DNA of 64,000 nucleotides from the NCBI RefSeq assembly GCF_012489685.1, contig NC_080043.1:46515127-46579126 (forward strand). Direction: 5' to 3'. Source of the stretch: Lotus japonicus. Lineage: Eukaryota > Streptophyta > Magnoliopsida > Fabales > Fabaceae. The notes beneath the pieces are model-generated. The model saw only the letters and a program-made list of their open reading frames with translations, was not told the DNA's origin and made no database searches. Below are positions 24,542 through 34,170 of the stretch, piece by piece (position 1 is the first letter of the stretch; each line of letters opens with the position of its first letter). The translations under genes were made by a program, and so were the position numbers.

Positions 24542-24682
24542 ATGTAAGGCCCAAGTTTTAACGCTTTGGATAAGTGAATAAAATAAAAAAAGTTATTTGA
24601 TTAAGATAAATTTGGGAAGGAAAGAGGTTCAGGAAAAGTCCAAGAATGTATCGAAAAACCGGAAGAGTTATAGCACGACTAA
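24542..24682 (+). repeat. Start of an E4-family LTR, plus strand, next to the gap
   Basis: TGTAAGGCCCAAGTTTTAAC... is the first 141 bases of the E4 LTR type, near-identical to the reverse complement of 24994-25134. It begins exactly at TG after GGTCTCA, as a clean insertion would; the right arm at ~44611 has the uninterrupted sequence. The rest is lost in the gap. Confidence 0.8.
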
Positions 24683-24782
24683 NNNNNNNNNNNNNNNNNN
24701 NNNNNNNNNNNNNNNNNNNNNNNNNNNNNNNNNNNNNNNNNNNNNNNNNNNNNNNNNNNNNNNNNNNNNNNNNNNNNNNNNN
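24683..24782. other. Assembly gap (100 N)
   Basis: Exactly 100 N, the usual placeholder for unknown length. The flanks are inverted copies of the same LTR family, a likely cause of the break. Anything across this point, including the joining of the two arms, is unproven. Confidence 0.99.
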
Positions 24783-25134
24783 TTTCTCGAACTATCAGGG
24801 ATTCCGTTTCGGCAAACTTCCGAGAATTGGAATTTGACGTTCGTACTTTCCAGGATTTCGCATCGAAATGATGTTTAAGGACGGAAAAGAGAAGTTCTAA
24901 CATTTCTCTGAGGATTTTTGGAATTAGTTTCCATCGTGTCCTAAAGCGTAAATTAACTATTCACTAATACCTTTGACCTAGGATTAAGCGTATGTTAGTC
25001 GTGCTATAACTCTTTCGGTTTCTTCGATAAATTCTTGGACTTTTCCTGAACCTTTTTCCTTCTCAAATTTATCTTAATCAAATAACTCTTTTATTTTATT
25101 CACTTATCCAAAGCGTTAAAACTTGGGCCTTACA
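24783..25134 (-). repeat. E4 3' LTR, first 352 bp
   Basis: Reads from 25134 leftwards as TGTAAGGCCC. It follows the polypurine context GGAGGGTAGTAA on the minus strand and matches 32653-33005 almost perfectly. Confidence 0.88.
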
Positions 25135-25171
25135 TTACTACCCTCCAAAAAGAAAGTTTCGACCTCGAAAC

Positions 25172-26860
25172 TTAAGGGTCAGTAAAAAGTTCTGGGTACT
25201 GTTCCTTGATCTTTTCCTTCAGCTCCCACGTCGCATCGCCGGTGTCCTTGTTCCAAATAACCTTCACTAACTCGATCTCTTTTCCCCTCAACTGCTTTAT
25301 CCTTGTGTCACCAATGCTGATTGGCGGTGTCTCGAAAGACAAGTTATCCTTCAACTCAATGTCATCCAGCTCGATAACATGTGTCGGATCAGCAATATAC
25401 TTCCTCAGTTGTGTCGCATGGAATACATCGTGAATGTTTGATAGAAAAGGCGGTAGTGCGATCTGATAAACTACCGGTCCTACACGACGAGTAATCTGAT
25501 AAGGTCCAATGAACTTTGGCGTAAGCTTTCTTGACTTGATTGCTCGACCAACTCCTGTAGTCTGGGTAACTCGCAGAAACACATGATCTCCTTCTTCGAA
25601 TTCCAGGGTTCTGCGCCTTTGATCTGCATAGCTCTTCTGTCTACTCTGAGAAGCCTTCATCTTCTCTCTGATCTGTTTAATCTTCTCAGTTGTCTGTTGC
25701 AGAAGTTCCGGTCCTACTAACAAATTCTCTCCATCTTGATACCAACATAAAGGTGTTCTACACTTGCGGCCATACAAAGCCTCATACGGTGCCATACCTA
25801 TGGTCGTATGAAAACTGTTGTTGTATGTGAACTCAATCAGTGGCAATAGGGTGTCCCAACTGCCCTTGTTGTCTAACACGCAAGCTCGTAGCAAATCCTC
25901 CAATGATTGGATAGTTCTCTCAGTTTGCCCATCAGTCTGTGGATGATAAGCAGAACTTAATCTCAGCCTCGTTCCAAAGCATTATGAAGAGCTCCCCACA
26001 AATGTGAAGTAAACTTCGGGTCTCTATCGGAAACGATACTTGTTGGCACTCCATGACGTCGCACAATCTCAGCTATATAAATCTCTGATAGCTTATCCAC
26101 GTTGTACGTAGTTCTCACAGGTATGAAATGAGCTGACTTAGTCAATCGGTCCACGATTACCCAAATCGAATCATATCCCTTTTGAGTTCTTGGCAACGCC
26201 ACGACAAAATCCATCGATATGCTATCCCATTTCCATTGAGGTACATCCAAACTTTGTAGCATACCCGAAGATTTCTGATGTTCCACCTTCGCCTTTTGAC
26301 AGATTAAACATGCAGCTACATATTCTGCCACTTGTCTCTTCATCCCTGGCCACCAAAATTCACCTTCAAGTCCTGATACATCTTTTTCATTCCAGGGTGA
26401 ATGCTCAACTTGCTTTTGTGACCTTCGTCCATAATCAACCTCCTTAAGTCAGGGTTGTTAGGTACGCACACTCTATCCTTGCATCGCAGGATATTGTCAC
26501 TCCCTACCTTGAATTCCGGGTCCTTACCCTGAATTACTAAATTCTTATTTTCCGAGTAAAAATTCATCTTGTAACTGTTGGTCTCGGATTTCTTCCATCA
26601 ATCCATTGGTGATCTTGATCGTCCCAAACTTCAGTTCTCCCTCAGATGCTCTCACATCTAAGCTCAAATCTCAAAATTGTTCCAGCAGTTGCAGCTCCTT
26701 AACCATCATTGATGAGATATGCATCTTCCTGCTCAATGCATCAGTAACGACATTAGCCTTTCCAGGATGGTATTGTAAGGTAAAATCGTAATCCTTGAGA
26801 AATTCCATCCAGCGTCGTTGTCTCATGTTCAACTCCTTCTGGTCAAACAAGTACTTTAAG
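25172..26860 (-). pseudogene. Tekay RNase H end, integrase and chromodomain (E4), damaged
   Basis: From 26860 leftwards: RNase H tail ([18 protein letters not shown], then YHPGKANVV), a TGA where E1 has CGA (after LLEQF), the integrase zinc domain (HKSKLSIHPG; here CLICQ keeps both Cys), a one-base loss in a T run near 26357 (NFWWPGM), the catalytic core (SMDFVVALPRTQKG; VSDRDPKFTS), another one-base loss near 25967 (ALGT to ALERG), then TDGQTERTIQSLEDLL and the chromodomain (VKVIWNKDTGDATWELKEKIKEQYPELF) to 25172. At least three lesions make it inactive. Reverse transcriptase and protease are absent. Confidence 0.87.
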
Positions 26861-27060
26861 CTCTATGTCGTCCTGCTCGACCACTCGTGTCAGTTCTATG
26901 TTGGAAATAACATTGGTTGACGCTACGTGCAATTGCACAACCTTAACCACTTGATCCTTTACTTTTGTTCGTCCAAAAATTCGGCTTAAACTCAGTACAC
27001 CTCTGGCATTCCAGAGTGAATGTTCAACCTGTCCTCGTGATCTCCACTCATGATTCAAAA
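26861..27060 (-). pseudogene. E2-type integrase remnant inside E4
   Basis: The frame reads DQVVKVVQLHVASTNVISNIELTRVV then EQDDIELK, the same deletion junction as in E2 (8691-9018). At ~26853-26862 it runs without a break into the RNase H tail of an autonomous pol through shared bases CTTAAAGTA. Confidence 0.8.
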
Positions 27061-28311
27061 CTTAACTCGGTCGCTCTATAACTCATAGACGAACTATTCC
27101 CTTGGAATCTACTAGTCCATTAACGTCGATTCCAACTTCGTAACTATCCTCATTCGCACCATGAAATCAATCTTCTACTTAGTCATCACTCAAAGTAAAA
27201 CTCGACGTGAGTCTTTATACCTTGTGCATCGCTAGACCCAATCCCTTTTAACATCCATTCATCAGCAACTTATAAGCTAATCACCATCTTAATATCTTAC
27301 AATCCATTATTGTCATCTCCCCTTTTTCGAGACTTCCCTTACTTGAACCATAAAACCAACCTTCACTTATTCACAACCCACTTTACAATTACCTAAAATC
27401 CTTAACACTTCCCCCAAATCCGAACTTATTCCCTAGAAAATCAAACCATAGTTGTACCTCAGGAAACTTAACTAGTCATTTTATCATCCGATCCCTCAAC
27501 ATTCGGAGGTTTAACTACAATCATTAATGCCAACACCACTAAATCTCTGATTCGAACATGATTTTCACCTCCCAAGGTCAATCTTAACCCTTAAATCCTC
27601 ACTTAACTTAGTGAAATTCACTTGCTAACCCCAGCATGCAATATCGGACTCCATAACAAAGTTCCATTCACTCTTAGACTCTAAGAAATTTGTCCACATA
27701 TAACAACCTCAAGTATTAATCTTAATACTAACTCTTTATTTCCGTAACTAGATCGTCCTCCCATCAATCCGATACTTAGTCTCTCGATCAAAACCTGACA
27801 AACCTTGAGTCCTACGCACTTAAGACAAGAATTCATAGACTTAAAACCTAAACTTTCACCACGTTTGGACCTCAAATGTCCTTTAATTCTTCAATACTTC
27901 TTAAATGAATATCCATTTCTTAAACTATAACTCCTCCCCAAAGGAGATCAACTACTTAACAAGAACTTTACTTCCCAACTCAACTAATCCTCGATCCAAT
28001 CAAATTAATCTTACCAATCCATCTATCAAAGTCCATTGCCAGTTCTGATTCCGAATATCACCCCCTCAATATTAAGTTGATCAGGCCTAATACATCGAAG
28101 GTGAAGATTTAGAAAAACCCACTGGAACAGTCGATGAGTTCCTAACATCCAGTAGTCACAGAGATCTTGATATTAAATCCTCAATGATGCCGCTACGGAA
28201 CTACACACTCTCGACACCATACATATACTATCCATACGGAATCTCTCTGAGATTCATCCTTCAGCTTCTAGCTTCTTGTTAAACGCATCGGTGCAAGACT
28301 ACTTTCTAGGC
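27061..28311 (-). other. Noncoding internal filler of E4
   Basis: Sequence related to 7358-8690 of E2 on the opposite strand, with many substitutions and indels. No supported reading frame. Confidence 0.7.
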
Positions 28312-29217
28312 TTAACGTGTTATTCTGAACCTCGTGTAACTTCTATAGTTTAAACACGAGCAACGGTCAAATAAAGTATTATTAGGCGTAATAACTATAA
28401 AGTCAATGCTTAAACAATTTAAGTAAAATTGGTGCGTCGCATGTGCTACGAGAGTAATGGAGCGTATTATACTAGAATGAGAAAGAATAGTTAGAAGGTT
28501 ACCATCGTTTGTGCGCTCTCCTCTGACTAGTCGACCAGCTCCCTCGCCGCACGAGATATAGACTCCTCCCCGTGCAGCAGGATGTCTTCCTCTTACCGTA
28601 GGCACAGATGGCTCAACCCTGGTTACATTGCAATCCTTGGCTTGATGCCCCGGGCGATTGCAGTTGAAACATAGAGGTCTCCCGTCTGGACACTTGTTAG
28701 AGTGGTGCCCCACCTTCTTGCACCTGTAACACGTTACTTGCTTCCTCGCCCCTTTAGATTTGGCAGGAAGTTTACCCTTCATCTTGTTGTCAGACGGTCC
28801 CGCTTGGAACGTCCTACAGTTCACGGCCAAATGTCCACGTTGTTTGCACTTGAAGCATTGTGGTCCAGTCACTGAGCACTGAAAGGCGTAGTGTCCAAGC
28901 TTTCCACAACGGAAACATGACACAGCCTCCTGGCCAATAGTTGTGGTCGTCGACTTGCGTGATCCTGGAATAGGGTCTCTTCCCTCAGGATGCTGGTATG
29001 GCTTCCACCGTCGGTGCTCCTGAGAACCTGATCTCATTGGTCCTCCAGTTCCAGCTCGGTCCAATCCACTATGCTGGTACTTGGACGCCTGGATTAGCGG
29101 TTGAGGTTGCTCACGTGCCGCCTCCTCAGCGCGTCTGTAAGCGTCCTCAGCAGCCTGATTCATCATTGCCTCAATCATGGTAGCTATTGCCTTCGCCATA
29201 CGGTCAGGGCTCACCAT
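28312..29217 (-). CDS. Capsid-less gag with four zinc knuckles (E4)
   Basis: Open frame; MVSPDRMAKAIATMIEAMM at 29217 is the likely start (an in-frame Met at 29253 lies upstream). After an Ala/Glu-rich helix (QAAEDAYRRAEEAAREQ) it goes straight to GLDRAGTGGPMRSG, the segment that follows capsid in E2, so the whole capsid is missing. Four CCHC motifs, all C-x2-C-x4-H-x4-C, follow: CFRCGKLGHYAFQC, CFKCKQRGHLAVNC, CYRCKKVGHHSNKC and CFNCNRPGHQAKDC (residues 113-126, 133-146, 175-188 and 195-208 from 29253). E2 has two. The last ~70 residues match the tail of E2 gag. It could be a nucleic-acid-binding protein that no longer forms particles; expression is unknown. Confidence 0.75.
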   Translation of the reverse strand: MVSPDRMAKAIATMIEAMMNQAAEDAYRRAEEAAREQPQPLIQASKYQHSGLDRAGTGGPMRSGSQEHRRWKPYQHPEGRDPIPGSRKSTTTTIGQEAVSCFRCGKLGHYAFQCSVTGPQCFKCKQRGHLAVNCRTFQAGPSDNKMKGKLPAKSKGARKQVTCYRCKKVGHHSNKCPDGRPLCFNCNRPGHQAKDCNVTRVEPSVPTVRGRHPAARGGVYISCGEGAGRLVRGERTNDGNLLTILSHSSIIRSITLVAHATHQFYLNCLSIDFIVITPNNTLFDRCSCLNYRSYTRFRITR

Positions 29218-29414
29218 CCTATGCTTAGTCAACAAACAGTTAGTACTCATCATCGGATAGCATCTAACATACTATACAATATGATTAAGCAATAACTTCA
29301 ATCAATTCTAAGCGAGAAATCGCTTGGCAGACAATCAATTTTTTACTCTTTGCAGAGTCACACAACCTAGCACAGAAGACCTATTCCCCAAAGACTCCCG
29401 AAAGACTCGACTAA

Positions 29415-29426
29415 GCTCTGATACCA
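29415..29426 (-). other. Primer binding site, tRNA-Met (E4)
   Basis: Reverse complement of TGGTATCAGAGC, three bases inside the 5' LTR end. It sets the element orientation. Confidence 0.88.
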
Positions 29427-29429
29427 CAA

Positions 29430-32400
29430 TGTAAACACCCCGATTTCGGTGGCGTCACTTTAGTAACCAAAGAAATAACTTAAGCGGAAAAACGTGAATT
29501 ATTTTTTTTTCGATAATGTAAGTAAAGACAGAAAGAGATGAAACTCTAAAACGAAGATAACAGAACTAATATACAATATGATTACAGCCCCCACTGTAAG
29601 TTGTAAACCACGTCACGAGTAAACCTCCAGTGACGGAAAGTAAAAGAGAGTAACGCCCGTAGGCAAAAGTACAAACCAAGGTAAAAATATTGTGTCCGCA
29701 ACACTAAACCTCAAAATCTGAGAACAAGTTGGCCCAGCGGCCTAAGAGAAGACCCCCTAGATCCAACCAGCTCTCTGTGATCTCCATAGGAAACCACACA
29801 AAAAGCTACCGGTAGGAAACTACCCTGTCCCCAAAACTGAAGCATGACGGTCAGAGCATCGACACTACTCCTACACTAACCCCATCTCGAGTAAGTCGCT
29901 CGGTGGCCAGCGGGGTCGACCACCCCTGAACCGTAGTCCTCCTGATCAAGCTTCTTCAACCTAGTTTCCCCTGAAGGGTGAACCATCGTGAACCGGTCCG
30001 CCATACTCAACTGACAATGGCGTAGTCCGCCCAAACACACACAGAAGACGCGAGGGTCAACTCCAAAGAATTATATAAATAATAAAACCAGATATATAGG
30101 GTAATAATTATTTAGCCTCTCAGGCTTATACGTTTAGGGATAAAATCCTAGGGTTGCATATATCACAATGAATATGAAGATCATAATAACAATTAGCATG
30201 CCTCAAGTAGGATAAACAGGTACCAATCACACTCAGCAACTAAGTCAGCATGTATGTTGCATGAAATGCAATGCTGGGTAACAAAATGCATTCCGGAAGA
30301 AGGATGGACACCATCGAGTCAGCCCTAACACCGGCCAAAGTGGGACCATTCCGCTCGGGCGTCTCTTACACCACACAAAAGTAGTCAGATCAGCAGTGAA
30401 CCCGTAGGTCTGCCATTCCGTCTGCTACTGAGGACCACCGTAGTGTCCTAAATATGGAAATCCGGGTCTTATGACCATTTTGGAATCCACCGAGGTCCGG
30501 TAATCCGCCGTGTATTAACCTCAAAATGAGTGCATGAATGCAAGTGATTAGCCAAACAACGTCTCCGACCTCACTCGACACGTCGTCACGTGTTCTAGCT
30601 AACTTATTGTCTCTAAAAAGCCTACCCTAAGGCAAACGTCGATTCTGCGACAAAATGAATTAATCAAAAGAAGAAGATACTTTGGAACTCATGGTTCCCG
30701 GCTAAACTTTAGATAGCCAAACAATAAACTGCTCATCGAGCGAAAAGGTACCGAGTACTTGGAAACTTATAGTTCCCGGCTAAACTTTAGATAGCCAAAC
30801 ATTAAACTGCTCATCGAGCGAAAAAGTATAAGCATACTCGGAAACTTGTAAGTTTCCTCAAGACTTGGACTCGACGACACTTCTCATATTTCCCAAACTA
30901 ATATTCAGGCTCTAAGCTCTTATCTAAGGGTATCATTATTGTTCAAAGGATTTAGAAATTGATTAATGTCTTATGAGTTTTCCGTGATAAAATAGTTTTC
31001 ATTTTAATCTTATAATACTTCCTAAGAGTTTTTAGAGATCCCATAATCTCAAATAATTCCCTGAGAAGGTCTCGATCCATTAAAACATAACAAGGTCCGA
31101 ACTTCGTTCGTCCTTTAAAACTCTCTCAAAATCTCATAAAAATTTGGCATGACCTGCCCGTAATCCTCACTCCTCAGAATCTCATGTATAAGTGGAATAG
31201 CATAAATAAAACAGCTCAGTCAAAAGCATAAACAGCATATTCCAACACATCCTAAGTTAACCATGTAGCACATAGCATGTGAATCATTTAGCACACAATA
31301 TCATGGCATCAAATACTCAACAAGTTCGGCCGAAGCCTCAGAAATCATTTCAGACATTTAGCAATTAGGTGCATAACACATAAATCAAGTCGACTTTCAT
31401 CGACACCTAAAGCATTATCTAGTAATTCAGAGAGTAGCCCTCACCTGTAACTCCTCCAGCGTTTTCCTCACAACCTCCTTCACGTTCCTCGCCTTGATCT
31501 CCAGGAAACTCCTCAAAAGAACCTTAAGCCAAATCACAGAAATCAACACATTGAGTCAGAAACTCAGCAAGCAATAAGTCCTAGGGTTACACGGTACATT
31601 ACAAACTCTGTGGTACGACAATCTAACGCGTTAAGACAAGTTTTCGAAAAAGTCGGATTTCCTCCCCCCTTGGTATAGCTCTCGGCCACTTTCCTTAATT
31701 GGGAGGGTCGATTTTTCTTCGATCAAACTTGGTTCCTAGGTTAACATAAGCCGTAACTAAGACGGTTCTAGGCTCGGAAAAATTTTCGGATCGAAAACTG
31801 ATATAGGGGTAGTTTGGTCATTATTTTTAGCTCAAAATTTCAAAATTGGATTTTTGAAAAACAGATTGGATGGAGACGTCCACAACGACGTTTATGACGA
31901 CAAATCCTACTAGCACTAAGCCAAGTCGATAGATTAGAGCTTAAAGGTTGCGACTTTACCGAAAAATGGGTATTTAAGGTAGAAATTGATCCCGGCGGCA
32001 TTTCGTCGACATTCGACAAAATCTAATCCGCAGAACACGCTCAGGAGCATGCAGGGAAGAAGTTTAGACGCTGAAATCAGCTTATTTGGACAGTTTTACA
32101 AAATGCTCCAAACTTTGAGCTCAGAAAAACATAGAAAAAGTCGACAGATCTGACGATCAGAAGCGAGATATAGTTTACCTACCTCAAGGTCTTCGATTAG
32201 CAACGATCGGTGAAGAAAACGGGCAAAGATTCGCGAAAATCCGGATCCTCTCTTTCTCTCTAGCTGCTCACGGTTTTGGGGGAGGGAATGGGTGCCTTTT
32301 TGCAAAAAATCAAATTTTCAAGCTATTTATAGGTTTTGGAAAAAGCGGAAAAAAGATTTTTTTGCGATTCCGATTTTTCCTGCGCGTTCCTCTGCGCATT

Positions 32401-33005
32401 CTAAGATAGGTTCTGGCGACAGAATTCCAGAACTCAAAACAGGATTCTTGGAATTAAACCAAAAGATCCAAAATCGGCATAAGTCGGTGTAAGTCGGATT
32501 ATCCCGAAAAACTACTTTTTGCAGTGATCGTCGGATGAGAAAACTTCCTTCTGAAGAAAGATTAGGAATGATGAGAGAAATAGGAGAACGCGGGTGGAAT
32601 CTTCATTTGCAGCTCCGAATAGAAAAAGTCTTCATCGTCTGTCGATCTTAGGTTTTCTCGAACTATCAGGGATTCCGTTTCGGCAAACTTCCGAGAATTG
32701 GAATTTGACGTTCGTACTTTCCAGGATTTCGCATCGAAATGATTGTTTAAGGACGGAAAAGAGAAGTTCTAACATTTCTCTGAGGATTTTTGGAATTAGT
32801 TTCCATCGTGTCCTAAAGCGTAAATTAACTATTCACTAATACCTTTGACCTAGGATTAAGCGTATGTTAGTCGTGCTATAACTCTTTCGGTTCTTCGATA
32901 AATTCTTGGACTTTTCCTGAACCTTTTTCCTTCTCAAATTTATCTTAATCAAATAACTCTTTTATTTTATTCACTTATCCAAAGCGTTAAAACTTGGGCC
33001 TTACA
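29430..33005 (-). repeat. E4 5' LTR (3576 bp)
   Basis: Same plan as the other Tekay LTRs: TATA CTATAAATAG at 32323-32332, candidate donor TTGAG|GTAGGT at ~32182, hairpin units of ~78 bp (30670-30870: GGAAACTT-GT-AAGTTTCC, AGTAT-AAGC-ATACT, GCTC-ATC-GAGC), the conserved block at 30455-30525, and a truncated LTR ORF (29876-30004, MADRFTMVHPSGETRLKKLD, cut after ~43 codons). The end is GGTGTTTACA, one base unlike the family. Confidence 0.88.
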
Positions 33006-33074
33006 CCTATGGTCCAACTGACTCACTGTGATCCCTCAGTAAGAGAACCACACGAAAAGTCATGCGTCGGAAAC

Positions 33075-33416
33075 CTACCCGATCCCAAAAGCAAAACGAA
33101 TCAGAGCTCTACACAAAACATGACGCCTGCCCAAACCTAACCTCCCAGTGCCAAACCCACAACGATCTGAAGTCGGCAAGTTGAAGCTCAACTCCATGCG
33201 CCATAGAACTCCTTTCGTCAGACGTCCACGCTTGTCAGTCCGGTCCTCCATGACCCTTCCCCGATACGTCGCCCGGTGAACAGCTACATCGATCACCCAA
33301 GTGGTGGGGGCATCCCGATCCAACAGCTCATATCTGGTCCCCCCCGAGGGAGAGACCGTCGAGAACCAGCCAACCATCGACATCTGGCAGCAGGCCGACC
33401 GCCCAAACACAAACAT
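33075..33416 (-). CDS. LTR-encoded ORF, type B (partial)
   Basis: 113 codons; the part similar to the other LTR ORFs starts MSMVGWFSTVSPSGG at 33383 and continues WVIDVAVHRATYRGRVMED, GRLTKGVL and LSFNLP, matching 36976-37512 at roughly half of positions. Beyond NLPTSDRC the frame diverges, and the acidic tail is lost. Unknown function. Confidence 0.5.
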   Translation of the reverse strand: MFVFGRSACCQMSMVGWFSTVSPSGGTRYELLDRDAPTTWVIDVAVHRATYRGRVMEDRTDKRGRLTKGVLWRMELSFNLPTSDRCGFGTGRLGLGRRHVLCRALIRFAFGIG

Positions 33417-33621
33417 ACAAACAAAGCCAAGGCGCTAGGGTCAACTCACAGCAATAAGTACATATACACTCAACATGTGACGGGGTATATATATAAGTTG
33501 TTATATAAGCATATAAGTAATCCTAGCATGTTATGGCTCTAACATTGCTTCAATAAACAAACAACACACAGTCTTAGTCAGCATGAATGTATGCGTGAAA
33601 TGCACAATATGAATCCGGATT

Positions 33622-33866
33622 TGTGACGCGTTCCCGTTCGCCACAAGTGAAGCATTCCCGTTCTTCACTATGGATGGACCATTCCCGTTATCCATCCTGG
33701 ATGAAATCCATCCTGGATGAACCATTCCCGTTATTCATCCTTGGTGAACCATTCCCATTATTCACCATATGATGAACCATTCCCGTTATTCATCATTTAT
33801 GCAAGGTGAACCATTCCCGTTATTCACCATGATATGCACAGGTGAACCATTCCCGTTATTCACCCG
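33622..33866 (-). repeat. Array of eight short hairpins with compensatory stems
   Basis: Eight units share a loop core CATTCCCGTT but have different, matching stems: TGTGACG/CGCCACA (a G-U pair in the minus-strand RNA), AGTGAAG/CTTCACT, GGATGGA/TCCATCC, GGATGAA/TTCATCC, TGGTGAA/TTCACCA, TGATGAA/TTCATCA and GGTGAA/TTCACC twice. Spacing varies (24-45 bp). Inside the transcribed part of a type-B LTR. Confidence 0.85.
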
Positions 33867-33951
33867 ATTGAATGCAACGTGGTTAGCCAAACAACGAATC
33901 GCCCTTACCACGAAAGTGTTTAGCTCACAACCCAATCTCAACAAACCTATG

Positions 33952-34170
33952 AGTTAGTGTCGGTCAATACAACACAACTCGGAGTAAGTGTCGGTCAATA
34001 CAACACAGCTCCACCAACAAGAATACACAAGGGTCTAGTGTCGGTCAATACAACACAGCCCAAACAACAAGAGCGCTAAGTGTCGGTCAATACAACACCG
34101 CTCCAACAACAAGAGAACCCAAGGGATTAATGTCGGTCAATACAACACAACCCCATCAACAAGAGTACGT
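33952..34170 (-). repeat. Array of five hairpins around GTGTCGGTCAATACAACAC
   Basis: The 19-base core is nearly constant and forms a GTGT/ACAC inner stem; the outer stems differ between units yet match: GAGTT/AACTC, GGAGT/GCTCC, GGGT/GCCC, GAGCG/CGCTC and GGG-TT/AA-CCC. Units are 32-60 bp apart. Confidence 0.75.

Larger units (their letters stand above)
24783..33005 (-). mobile_element. E4: chimeric Tekay element, minus strand
   Basis: 5' LTR 29430-33005 (3576 bp, TGTAAGGCCC...GGTGTTTACA), primer site at 29415-29426, capsid-less gag (28312-29217), filler like that of E2 (27061-28311), the E2-type pol remnant (26861-27060), then the end of an autonomous pol (25172-26860), polypurine tract, and the first 352 bp of the 3' LTR (24783-25134) before the gap. 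The visible LTR parts differ by only two single-base indels, so the insertion is young. It interrupts a type-B LTR at 33006; the far flank is in the gap, so the duplication (CCTAT expected) cannot be checked. Confidence 0.88.
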
